From Clostridia bacterium (GTDB taxonomy: Bacteria; Bacillota; Clostridia; Oscillospirales; CAG-382), in the NCBI GenBank assembly GCA_017549365.1, contig JAFYUZ010000022.1, forward strand, positions 1-36,577: a DNA stretch of 36,577 nucleotides, in the 5' to 3' direction. The translations under genes and the position numbers were made by a program. Numbering within the stretch: the first letter of the stretch is position 1; each line of letters opens with the position of its first letter. Of the stretch, positions 8,303 to 15,454 are shown piece by piece. The notes under the pieces were generated by a model. It searched no databases, was not told where the DNA came from, and saw nothing but the letters and a program-made list of their open reading frames with translations.

Positions 8303-9250
8303 TTATCTTGAAAACATTTCTTTCGAAAATTTATTGATCTCGTTTACGTATCTTTCGGTGTTGAAAACATAGTTTGCACAGTGCCCGTTGTTGTGAAAAG
8401 CCACCAGGTGTTTTTCGGATGCGCAGGCGGCAAATACTTTTCGCGTCATACGGCAGGGGACGAAAAAATCATCCTCTCCGTGCAGAAAAAGCACGGGTTT
8501 TTTGCAGTATTTCACCGCCTCCACCGCCGTTGTCTCGTCAAGATCGAATTTTCCAAAAATTTTTGCCGCAGCTTTTACAAGCGGCGCCACAAGAATTTCG
8601 GGATATTTTCTGTCGCGGCTGACTTTAAGCACGATGTCGCGGGGAGAGGTATAGGTGCTGTCGGAGATTATTCCCACCACGTTGTGCGGCAGTTCTAAGC
8701 CTGCCGCCATAAGCACTGTTGCCGCCCCCATCGAAAGCCCGATAAGCATTATTTTCTGCTTTTTCCCAAATCGTTCAACGGCGTAGTTTATCCACGAAAC
8801 GCAGTCGTGCCGCTCGCGGATGCCAAAGGTGATTATTCTGCCGCCGCTTTTGCCGTGGGCGCGCTGATCGACCAGCAAAACGTTGTGCCCCTGGTCCTTT
8901 GAAATACGGAAAACTCCGCAACAATCGCGGCAGGATGCACTGCGATATCCGTGAAAAAGAATGTCAAGGGGAGCTCCGTCGGCATGGTGATAGTATTTGG
9001 CAGAAAGGTTCAGCCCGTCAAAGGACTTTATCGCAACAACCTCGTGCGGGGTATCAAGAATGTCGGATATAAGATAGTGAATTCGGTCTTTGCCTATCTT
9101 CACGTTGGCGTCAGCAGGGGCAAGAATTGATTCGTCGATCTGTCTGTGGTCGGCGCGGAAGGCGACAAGATAAACGTAAAATGCCCCCGCCACAAATATC
9201 AGACAAACTACTGTGGATACAAAAACAAAAAGAGAAATGGCAAATTGCAT
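8303..9250 (-). CDS. Membrane-anchored alpha/beta hydrolase
   Basis: This 315-residue protein has an N-terminal hydrophobic helix (about residues 4-30) that looks like an uncleaved anchor, followed by an alpha/beta hydrolase domain. The oxyanion segment is FHGYRS (about 99-104), the nucleophile is Ser173 in GLSMGA, the acid is Asp260 or Asp261 in HGEDDFF, and the histidine is His290 in NNGHC. It resembles the YqkD/BAAT-like family of Bacillota hydrolases with unknown physiological substrates. GAGGATAA lies before the ATG. It is a single gene, convergent with the amidohydrolase and divergent from the tRNA. The catalytic triad is complete, so activity is likely; the substrate is not predictable. 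Confidence 0.82.
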   Translation of the reverse strand: MQFAISLFVFVSTVVCLIFVAGAFYVYLVAFRADHRQIDESILAPADANVKIGKDRIHYLISDILDTPHEVVAIKSFDGLNLSAKYYHHADGAPLDILFHGYRSASCRDCCGVFRISKDQGHNVLLVDQRAHGKSGGRIITFGIRERHDCVSWINYAVERFGKKQKIMLIGLSMGAATVLMAAGLELPHNVVGIISDSTYTSPRDIVLKVSRDRKYPEILVAPLVKAAAKIFGKFDLDETTAVEAVKYCKKPVLFLHGEDDFFVPCRMTRKVFAACASEKHLVAFHNNGHCANYVFNTERYVNEINKFSKEMFSR

Positions 9251-9349
9251 AAATTATCCTCGAAATATAAATTTTTCGTTCTTATTCTTACCCCAAAAAC
9301 AATTAAAATTCTTTTTTTCAAAAAACTTTTAAAAAAATCAAAAAATCTC

Positions 9350-9378
9350 TTGACAAAAAGCTTTTTGGGTGATATAAT
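9350..9378 (+). promoter_or_regulatory. SigA-type promoter for tRNA-Val
   Basis: Perfect TTGACA (9350-9355) and TATAAT (9373-9378) with a 17-base spacer lie 29 bases before the mature tRNA. The short 5' leader contains an inverted repeat, GTTGAC (9386-9391) and GTCAAC (9397-9402). Confidence 0.9.
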
Positions 9379-9407
9379 ATAAACCGTTGACAGGAAGTCA
9401 ACAATTT

Positions 9408-9483
9408 GGGAGTTTAGCTCAGCTGGGAGAGCGTCTGCCTTACAAGCAGGATGTCAGCGGTTCGATCCCGTTAACTCCCACCA
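9408..9483 (+). tRNA. tRNA-Val (anticodon UAC), CCA encoded
   Basis: A full cloverleaf can be drawn. The acceptor GGGAGTT pairs with AACTCCC, and the D-arm starts GCTC. The anticodon stem TCTGC/GCAGG has loop CTTACAA with anticodon TAC. The T-arm AGCGG/CCGTT carries TTCGATC. The discriminator is A at 9480, followed by genomically encoded CCA (9481-9483). It is a single tRNA gene with its own promoter and terminator. Confidence 0.97.
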
Positions 9484-9488
9484 AAAGC

Positions 9489-9519
9489 AAAAGCACTTGC
9501 AATCGCAAGTGCTTTTTGT
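9489..9519. terminator. Terminator after tRNA-Val, also facing the cysteine-rich gene
   Basis: AAGCACTTGC and GCAAGTGCTT form a perfect 10-bp stem around AATC, followed by a T-rich tail on +. On - it stands just after the TAG of the convergent cysteine-rich gene and could serve both. Confidence 0.88.
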
Positions 9520-9527
9520 TTTTTCTC

Positions 9528-10754
9528 CTATTTTCCTGCGGTAAAGGTGACCTTTGGGGTGTCGGTTGCAACTCTTGCGCCGTTTGCCTGCGCGTTTTCC
9601 TCGCAACACACTGTGTTGGGACAAGGGGGCAGGGGCAGGCAGCTTTCACCGCCGACGTCTGTTTCGGTGCAGGCGCAGGTGGGAAAACAGGTGCAGTTAA
9701 GATTTCCGTTGCAACAACCGCCTGCGGTGTTGTCCCCCGAAACGCAGTTTTTGCATCCGCAGTTTCCGCCGCAATCACCGCACACATTACCGCACGAGGT
9801 GTTTTTGCACAACCTCTTTATGCAGTTAAACAGCTTGCAAAGCTCCTGCACGTCGCAATCGTTTTCGGTTGAATCGCCCGAAACAGAACTTTCGGGGCAA
9901 AGCGCAGAGTTGTTGGACGAAACACCGCAACCCGTACAACAACTTGCGCTGTTTCCTCCGAGACCGCAACTTTCGTCGGTGCAATCGCCTTCAAAAGGAT
10001 TGTCGGGCAGGGGAAGGATCTCTCCGCAGAGAGTGCCGTTTGCAATAAAAGTGCATATAGGTGCCAGATATGCGTGAAAACTGTTTTTGGTGAAAAAGGC
10101 GTAAAGATATCCGCCGTAGCAAAAGAAGGATCTCACCTTGTAGCCGTAGGGCAGACGTTGTACTTTTGCATATCCCGTCGAAAGCTGGGTGGCGCGGATA
10201 TAGGTTTGTGCCGATTTCGTGCTTTCAAGTCCTTCGTAAACTATTCCGTTGTTTTCCGCTATTGCGGTATACTCGTTGTTTCGTCCTGCGTTTGCGATGT
10301 TTGCAATCAGCCGTCCGCCTGCATCTGATGCAAAGGCAGATGTTTTGTTTGCAACAGTCAAAAGACAGCTTGCGGTGCCGCAATCGCCCGATGGGCCGAC
10401 AAAAACGTTTTCCTGCCTTGCGGCACAGGCTTGCACCCCACAGTTGCCACCGCACGGGCACGCCGAAAAATTCGGCTCCACAAAACCTACCTGCGCAAAG
10501 CATTTGTTTAAAATATATATTCCGGCGCAGTTTTCAGCCGTGGCAAAAAATCTTCCCTGCGGACAGTAGTGAAGTCCCGTGTATCTTCGCGAAAGCTTGA
10601 AAACACAGATTATCCTGCCGCAGACGTCAAGCTTGTAAACAGTCTTTCTGTCGGGTTGCAGAGCAAAAAGAAATTCCCCGTCACTTGTCACCGAGCTTAT
10701 TGCAAGACCGCACGGCGAGGGGAGCGCAAGAAAAGACGAGCCTTGGACGTTCAA
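9528..10754 (-). CDS. Cysteine-rich protein with propeller-like N-terminal part, function unknown
   Basis: I do not recognise this 408-residue protein. I count 41 cysteines, most of them in the last 140 residues, where Cys alternates with Gly, Asn, Asp and Ser (examples: CGDCGGNCGCKNC, CTCFPTCAC). The first 250 residues have beta-rich stretches such as GEFLFALQPDRKTVYKLDV, reminiscent of beta-propeller blades. No signal peptide, membrane segment or anchor motif is visible. The start is TTG at 10754 with AGGAGA upstream; no ATG is better placed. The stop is TAG, followed at once by a terminator, so TAG is a true stop in this genome. It is a single gene, divergent from the acyl-CoA ligase. Metal binding, or disulfide cross-linking in a spore layer, are possible guesses without direct support. 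Confidence 0.75.
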   Translation of the reverse strand: MNVQGSSFLALPSPCGLAISSVTSDGEFLFALQPDRKTVYKLDVCGRIICVFKLSRRYTGLHYCPQGRFFATAENCAGIYILNKCFAQVGFVEPNFSACPCGGNCGVQACAARQENVFVGPSGDCGTASCLLTVANKTSAFASDAGGRLIANIANAGRNNEYTAIAENNGIVYEGLESTKSAQTYIRATQLSTGYAKVQRLPYGYKVRSFFCYGGYLYAFFTKNSFHAYLAPICTFIANGTLCGEILPLPDNPFEGDCTDESCGLGGNSASCCTGCGVSSNNSALCPESSVSGDSTENDCDVQELCKLFNCIKRLCKNTSCGNVCGDCGGNCGCKNCVSGDNTAGGCCNGNLNCTCFPTCACTETDVGGESCLPLPPCPNTVCCEENAQANGARVATDTPKVTFTAGK

Positions 10755-10859
10755 AATTATCTCTCCTTATGATTGTGTCGTTTGATGCAGTATATGCAAA
10801 AGCACGTCTTTGTGACAAAAAGCACGCCCTGTAATATAAGTGAAAACAGAAAAAATATA

Positions 10860-10888
10860 TTGATTTTTTACCATTTATATGATAAAAT
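10860..10888 (+). promoter_or_regulatory. Candidate promoter for acyl-CoA ligase
   Basis: TTGATT (10860-10865) and TAAAAT (10883-10888) are spaced by 17 bases, 47 bases before the ATG, in a strongly AT-rich stretch between divergent genes. Confidence 0.6.
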
Positions 10889-10935
10889 AATATAGTTATA
10901 TAAAAACAAAAAGAAATTGAAAGGAATCCGTAAAA

Positions 10936-12642
10936 ATGGCAAAAAAGAATCTTGCTGAAAACTATCCTTACGACGAAGTGAGACCCCTTTCTGATTTCAA
11001 GCAGATGCTTGATGACAACGCCGAAAGACTCGGCAACAAGCCCGCTTTCAAATTCAAGGAAGACGGCGAAGTAAAAGAAGTTTCCTACGCAGCCTTCAAG
11101 ACCGAGACCGATTCTTTGGGAACAGCTCTGTGCTCTCTCGGTGTTGCAAGAAGCCACATCGCCATCGTCTGCGAAAACTGCTATAAGTTCATCGTTCCGT
11201 ACCTCACCGTTCTCAAGAGCGAGGGCGTTTTTGTGCCGATCGACAAAGAGCTTCCCGCAAACGAAATCGCAAACATCATCATCAATTCCGACTCTGAAGT
11301 AGTTATCTATTCCAAAAAATACGAAGAAAAAGTCCGCTCTGTTTCGGGTATGCTTCAGAACGTCAAGTATTTCATCGCACTTGACGACGAAGAAAACTCT
11401 GCCGACGGCAAGACCTTCTCTTACAAGGAGCTTATGAAGGCAGGCTACGAAGCTCTTAAAAACGGCGACCGCGCTTTCCTTGAAATGGCTCCCAAGCAAG
11501 AAGACCTTAAGCTTCTTGTTTACACATCCGGCACAACAGGTACCGCAAAGGGCGTTATGCTTTCTCTGCACAACCTTGTTTCGTGCGTGTACTACGGCCT
11601 TATGATCGCCAACACCCACGACGTTGCTCTTTCGGTGCTTCCTTATCACCACACCTACGAATCTGTCTGCAGTATTCTCGTAAACCTCCACAACGGTTCG
11701 ACCATCTGCATCAACGAAAGCATTCGTACAGTAAGCGCCAACATGAAGCTTTACAAGCCCCAGATCATCATGCTTGTTCCTCTTTTTGTCGAATCTATCT
11801 ACAAAAAGATCTGGAGCGAGATCGAAAACAAGGGCAAGACCAAGATCTTTAAAAAGCTTATGAAGACCAGCAACGCTCTTCTTAAAGTCGGTATCGATAT
11901 GAGAAAGACCTTCTTCAAGTCTATCCATGACGTTTTCGGCGGCGATATCAAAAAGATCGTCTGCGGCGGCGCCCCTGTAAGACAGGAGCTTGGCGAATTT
12001 TTTGAAACCTGCGGCATCACTCTTACCAACGGCTACGGCATCACAGAGTGTTCACCTCTTGTTTCGGTAAACCGCGACTATTTCTACAACTTCGCATCTG
12101 CGGGTGTTCAGCTTCCCTGCGTTGAGCTTCGCATCGACAACCCCAACGAGGACGGCGAGGGCGAGATCTGCGTAAAGGGCGACACTGTTATGATGGGCTA
12201 TTACAAAATGCCCGAACTTACCGCCGAGGTGCTTGAACCCGACGGATGGTTCCACACAGGCGACTACGGAAGAATTGACGAAGTAAACCGCCTTTACATC
12301 ACAGGCCGTAAAAAGAACCTCATCGTTCTCCGCAACGGAAAGAACATCTATCCCGAGGAGATCGAGGATTATATCATGAACCTTCCTCTTGTCGGCGAAG
12401 TAATCGTTTCTGCCGCAAGAAACGAAAACGGCGAGGAAGTTGGACTTTGTGCCGAGATCCTCCCTGACGAAAAGCAGGTTGGCGGCATGACCGACGAAGA
12501 GATCTATGACAAGATCAAGCAGTCTGTCACAGACCTCAACGACAGACTTCCCCAGTACAAGCACGTTCACAACGTGGTTATCAGAAAAGAAGCTTTTGAC
12601 AAGACCACCACAGGCAAGATCAAGAGAAACTACAACAAGTAA
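10936..12642 (+). CDS. Long-chain fatty acid-CoA ligase / AMP-binding enzyme
   Basis: The 568-residue product is an ANL-superfamily adenylating enzyme that activates a carboxylic acid with ATP and joins it to CoA. The P-loop is YTSGTTGTAKG at 196-206, the A5 motif is NGYGITECSP near 365, the A7 region is GWFHTGDYG, the hinge is GRKKNLIVLRNGKNIYPEEIE, and the catalytic lysine is in TTGKIKRN close to the C-terminus. Length and the GKNIYPEEIE hinge fit the FadD/long-chain class rather than acetate-CoA ligases, though other acids are possible. GAAAGGAATCC precedes the ATG. It is monocistronic, with its own promoter and terminator. By eye it uses AAG and ATC more than its neighbours, as strongly expressed genes often do. 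Confidence 0.88.
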   Translation: MAKKNLAENYPYDEVRPLSDFKQMLDDNAERLGNKPAFKFKEDGEVKEVSYAAFKTETDSLGTALCSLGVARSHIAIVCENCYKFIVPYLTVLKSEGVFVPIDKELPANEIANIIINSDSEVVIYSKKYEEKVRSVSGMLQNVKYFIALDDEENSADGKTFSYKELMKAGYEALKNGDRAFLEMAPKQEDLKLLVYTSGTTGTAKGVMLSLHNLVSCVYYGLMIANTHDVALSVLPYHHTYESVCSILVNLHNGSTICINESIRTVSANMKLYKPQIIMLVPLFVESIYKKIWSEIENKGKTKIFKKLMKTSNALLKVGIDMRKTFFKSIHDVFGGDIKKIVCGGAPVRQELGEFFETCGITLTNGYGITECSPLVSVNRDYFYNFASAGVQLPCVELRIDNPNEDGEGEICVKGDTVMMGYYKMPELTAEVLEPDGWFHTGDYGRIDEVNRLYITGRKKNLIVLRNGKNIYPEEIEDYIMNLPLVGEVIVSAARNENGEEVGLCAEILPDEKQVGGMTDEEIYDKIKQSVTDLNDRLPQYKHVHNVVIRKEAFDKTTTGKIKRNYNK

Positions 12643-12650
12643 TTTGCAAA

Positions 12651-12677
12651 GGGTGCATCGTTTGATGCACCCTTTTT
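12651..12677 (+). terminator. Terminator of acyl-CoA ligase
   Basis: GGGTGCATC and GATGCACCC form a 9-bp stem around GTTT, followed by TTTTT, eight bases after the stop codon. Confidence 0.92.
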
Positions 12678-12783
12678 GCATAGATTTTTGCCAAATATCG
12701 GCAAACACTCAAACAATTATCAAAAAACCGTCACATTCCGATTGTATCATATAATCACACACAAACGATACGCGGAGGAAAAA

Positions 12784-13431
12784 ATGACAAACGAAAAAAC
12801 CAAAAAACTTGCGGAAAAATCAACCTTTTGCCACAACAGAGTGTCAAAGTATATGAATTGCGACGAATTCAGCACCATCCGCGGCGAGCTTCGCGAAAGT
12901 GTCGGCTCTGTCTGCGAGATCCACTCGGTAAAGGATGTGATCCTTCGCGGAGCGGGCGAAAAAATCAAATCAAGCCCGAATATGCTTAACGAAAAATACA
13001 TTCTTCGCTGGACCTGCGACAACAAGGATGACGTCGTTCTTATCAAAGAATGCACCAAGGGAAGCAAGGTAAAGGCGATCACCGAAAAGATAAACTACGA
13101 AACGGCGGCGCGTATAATCGACCGCAGTACAAAATGGCTGTGCACCTCGCTTTCTCCCCTGATAAGAGAGCTTGGAGTGAAAATGACGACCGAGCGCCTT
13201 CGTCCCGATTCTGTCATGAGCTTTGAAAGAGAAAGCTTCCTTATCGAAAACAGATTGCGTATAACCGCCGATCACGGCATACAAATGTGCGATTATGATG
13301 AAAAAGAGGGCATAGAGCAACATTCCCGCCTTGTCGAGCCTGTTGACAACAGCGTTTGTCTTTTGCAGATAAACTACGACAGGGTCATTCCCGAGCACAT
13401 TTCGTCGCTTATTGGCATCAAAGCAAATTAA
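12784..13431 (+). CDS. VTC-like domain protein (possible polyphosphate polymerase relative)
   Basis: This 215-residue soluble protein faintly matches the VTC tunnel-fold domain. It has a basic strand KYILRWTCD, then VVLIKECTKGSKVKAITEKI where VTC proteins have the E-x-K strand, then SVMSFERESFLIENRLRITAD like the Y-x-R-x-A-x-R-x-T/D strands, and a final VCLLQINYDRVIPEHISSLIG like the closing E-I-K-P segment. Several canonical charged positions are altered, so polymerase activity is not assured. I take ATG 12784 with GGAGGAAAA upstream over the more upstream in-frame start at 12676, which would overlap the terminator of the previous gene. A TATAAT at 12750-12755 may be its -10 box. A structured RNA candidate and a terminator follow. 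Confidence 0.55.
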   Translation: MTNEKTKKLAEKSTFCHNRVSKYMNCDEFSTIRGELRESVGSVCEIHSVKDVILRGAGEKIKSSPNMLNEKYILRWTCDNKDDVVLIKECTKGSKVKAITEKINYETAARIIDRSTKWLCTSLSPLIRELGVKMTTERLRPDSVMSFERESFLIENRLRITADHGIQMCDYDEKEGIEQHSRLVEPVDNSVCLLQINYDRVIPEHISSLIGIKAN

Positions 13432-13435
13432 ACTG

Positions 13436-13491
13436 CGGGAGGAACAGGATCCGTTCCTTGCGGAGCATCGGTGTCTTCCGATGCTCTCCCG
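13436..13491 (+). ncRNA. Candidate structured RNA: nested three-way junction
   Basis: Three stems nest without overlap. CGGGA (13436-13440) pairs with TCCCG (13487-13491). Inside are GGAAC/GTTCC (13441-13445 with 13453-13457) and GAGCATCGG/CCGATGCTC (13463-13471 with 13478-13486). The stems stack directly on one another, and only TTGCG (13458-13462) is a free linker. The element starts five bases after the VTC-like stop and is followed by a terminator at 13511. It could be a 3' UTR element or a small RNA. I match it to no known family. Confidence 0.5.
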
Positions 13492-13510
13492 GGGTTGACA
13501 AAAAAATATC

Positions 13511-13539
13511 GGATACGCTTTTTTTGCGTATCCGTTTTT
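13511..13539 (+). terminator. Terminator after the three-way-junction element
   Basis: GGATACGC and GCGTATCC form an 8-bp perfect stem around seven T, followed by GTTTTTG. Confidence 0.88.
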
Positions 13540-13594
13540 GTTTTTTAAAAAAACACGTCAAAATCTTAAAAAACGATAGTTGTGCACCAAAATA

Positions 13595-13627
13595 TTGGAA
13601 GTATTTGCCTTCCAAAAGCGGTATAAT
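13595..13627 (+). promoter_or_regulatory. Promoter with operator-like palindrome upstream of the HAD operon
   Basis: A perfect inverted repeat TTGGAAG (13595-13601) and CTTCCAA (13609-13615) ends six bases before a TATAAT at 13622-13627. It covers the place where a -35 box would sit at 17-base spacing, where no good -35 hexamer is seen. This suits a regulator-dependent promoter. The ATG of the HAD gene is 42 bases further on. Confidence 0.55.
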
Positions 13628-13669
13628 CTTATTGTAAGACAACCTATAAAAGAATAGGAGAATTAAAAA

Positions 13670-14461
13670 ATGGAGATCAGAAATACCGCAACACCGAAAA
13701 CTGCAGTAAAGGCTGTGCTTTTTGATTTTGACGGCACAATTTCCACCCTCAGATGCGGTTGGGAAAAGGTAATGGGCCCCTTGTTTGAAGAAATTCTTGA
13801 CGACGGAAACTGCGACAAAGAACTTCTTCGCAAAAAGGTGGACGAATACATCGACGAGTCAACGGGTATACAAACCATCCTTCAGATGAAGTGGTTGAAG
13901 GAACAGGTGGAAAAGTCGGGAAGACAGGCTCTTGACATCTGGGATTACAAAAAGATGTATAACGACCGTCTTATGCTTGATATAAAGAAAAAGCTTTCGG
14001 ATCTTGAAAGCGGTGCGGCGTGTGCCGACGATTATCTGATGAAGGGCTCTGTGGAATTTCTGAAAGCGCTGAAGGACAGGGGAGTCAAGATCTTCGTTGC
14101 CAGCGGCACCGACGATCCCGACGTGCACAACGAAGCCAAAGCCCTTGGCGTTGACATCTATTTTGACGAAATAAAAGGCGCACCCCTTCACGAAGAAAGC
14201 TGCTCGAAGGAAGCGGTTATAAAAAGACTTCTTGAAAGCGCGGGCTATTCCAACGAAGAGCTTGCCGTCTGCGGCGACGGAAAGGTGGAGATCGCCCTTG
14301 GCAAAGAAAAGGGCGCACGCGCCATCGGCCTTGCAAGCTTTGAAAAAGAGCGCGGAGGCATTGACGAAGCAAAGAGAAAAAGACTTATAAACGCCGATGC
14401 CGATATCATCTGCGGCGATTTTCTCGAAAAAGACGAGCTTCTCGCCTTTCTCGGCTTTTGA
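13670..14461 (+). CDS. HAD-superfamily hydrolase (phosphatase)
   Basis: The 263-residue product is a haloacid-dehalogenase-fold phosphatase. Motif I is FDFDGTIS with nucleophile Asp19 and Asp21. Motif II is the serine/threonine of FVASGTDD. Motif III is a lysine in SCSKEAVIK, and motif IV is CGDGKVEI. A helical cap lies between motifs I and II (about residues 35-120), as in phosphoglycolate or beta-phosphoglucomutase types, but it is longer than usual. It is the first gene of an operon with the unknown DHS-like protein (15-base gap) and a PfkB kinase, so a sugar phosphate is the likely substrate. No member of the trio has a name I can support. Confidence 0.82.
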   Translation: MEIRNTATPKTAVKAVLFDFDGTISTLRCGWEKVMGPLFEEILDDGNCDKELLRKKVDEYIDESTGIQTILQMKWLKEQVEKSGRQALDIWDYKKMYNDRLMLDIKKKLSDLESGAACADDYLMKGSVEFLKALKDRGVKIFVASGTDDPDVHNEAKALGVDIYFDEIKGAPLHEESCSKEAVIKRLLESAGYSNEELAVCGDGKVEIALGKEKGARAIGLASFEKERGGIDEAKRKRLINADADIICGDFLEKDELLAFLGF

Positions 14462-14476
14462 AAGGAGATAAAAAAT

Positions 14477-15454
14477 ATGGAATACAAATATCTCGAATTT
14501 GATAATATAAAAACCTATCCTGCGGCAATAAGACACAATCTTGTCCGCATCGACACCCTCAAAACCCCCGGCGTTGACAAGACCCCCGAATGGGACGGCG
14601 GCGAAGATTTTGAAACCCTCATCGACCGCATAGTTACCGCCCGCAAAAACGGCAGACCCGTCATCTGGTCGCAAGGTGCACACGTTATCAAAAACAGCCT
14701 GTCGCGCTATCTTATCGAGCTTATGAAGGCGGGCATAATTACCCACATTTCGGGCAACGGTGCTTGCTCTATCCACGATTTCGAGCTGGCGTATCTCGGC
14801 GGCACCAGCGAGGATGTGCCCACTGCTATTGAGGACGGCTCTTTCGGTATGTGGGAGGAAACAGGCAGATGGATGAATGAAGCTTTGCAGTATGGTGCAG
14901 AGCACGATATGGGCTATGGCGAATCTCTTGCCGTATACATCGATATGCACCCCGAAAAATTCCCCTACAAGGACGATTGCATCCTTTATCAGGCGTACAA
15001 AAACAACGTCTGCGCCACATATCACATTGCCCTTGGCACAGATATCATCCATCAGCATCCGATCGTGGATTTTGCCGCCATCGGCAAGACCTCGGGCATT
15101 GATTTTCACAGAATGTGCGCATCTGTTTCTCAGCTTGACGGCGGGGTTTATCTCAACTTCGGTTCGAGCGTTATCGGCCCCGAGGTGTTCTTAAAGGCTC
15201 TTTCGATCTCGCGCAACCTCGGATACGATACCTTCAAGATAACAACGGCAAACTTCGACCTCATCAACCTCGGCAACTACCGCACAAAGATCGGTTACGA
15301 AGACCCCAACTATTATTACCGCCCCAGAAAGAATATTGTCAACCGCCCCGTAAGTCGCGGTGGACTTGGCTGGCATTTTGTGGGCGATCACCAGGAAACC
15401 ATCCCCAATCTTTACGACAAGGTAATGAAAAGGTGGAACGAAAATGAGTTTTGA
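14477..15454 (+). CDS. Uncharacterised conserved protein, possibly deoxyhypusine-synthase-like fold
   Basis: This 325-residue protein has no family I can name with certainty. The segments RPVIWSQGAHVIKNSLSRYL, HISGNGACSIHDFELAYLGG and GVYLNFGSSVIGPEVFLKAL have the Gly-rich, Rossmann-like look of the DHS-like NAD/FAD-binding fold. Several conserved-looking His, Asp and Glu residues lie in them (IHDFE, IDFHRM). No signal peptide or membrane segment is present. AAAGGAG stands eight bases before the ATG. Its end overlaps the start of the HldE-like kinase by 11 bases, indicating translational coupling, and a HAD phosphatase precedes it. Bacteria do not make hypusine, so if the fold is right the reaction should differ and probably concerns a phosphorylated sugar. 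The fold call is tentative; that it is a real gene is certain. Confidence 0.6.
   Translation: MEYKYLEFDNIKTYPAAIRHNLVRIDTLKTPGVDKTPEWDGGEDFETLIDRIVTARKNGRPVIWSQGAHVIKNSLSRYLIELMKAGIITHISGNGACSIHDFELAYLGGTSEDVPTAIEDGSFGMWEETGRWMNEALQYGAEHDMGYGESLAVYIDMHPEKFPYKDDCILYQAYKNNVCATYHIALGTDIIHQHPIVDFAAIGKTSGIDFHRMCASVSQLDGGVYLNFGSSVIGPEVFLKALSISRNLGYDTFKITTANFDLINLGNYRTKIGYEDPNYYYRPRKNIVNRPVSRGGLGWHFVGDHQETIPNLYDKVMKRWNENEF

Noticed and set aside
10681..11928. 415-residue minus-strand frame antisense to the acyl-CoA ligase
   Set aside because: It opposes a gene with complete ANL motifs and overlaps the start of the cysteine-rich gene.
13859..15109. 416-residue minus-strand frame antisense to the HAD operon
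   Set aside because: Shadow of two well-formed plus-strand genes; no ribosome site or family motif.
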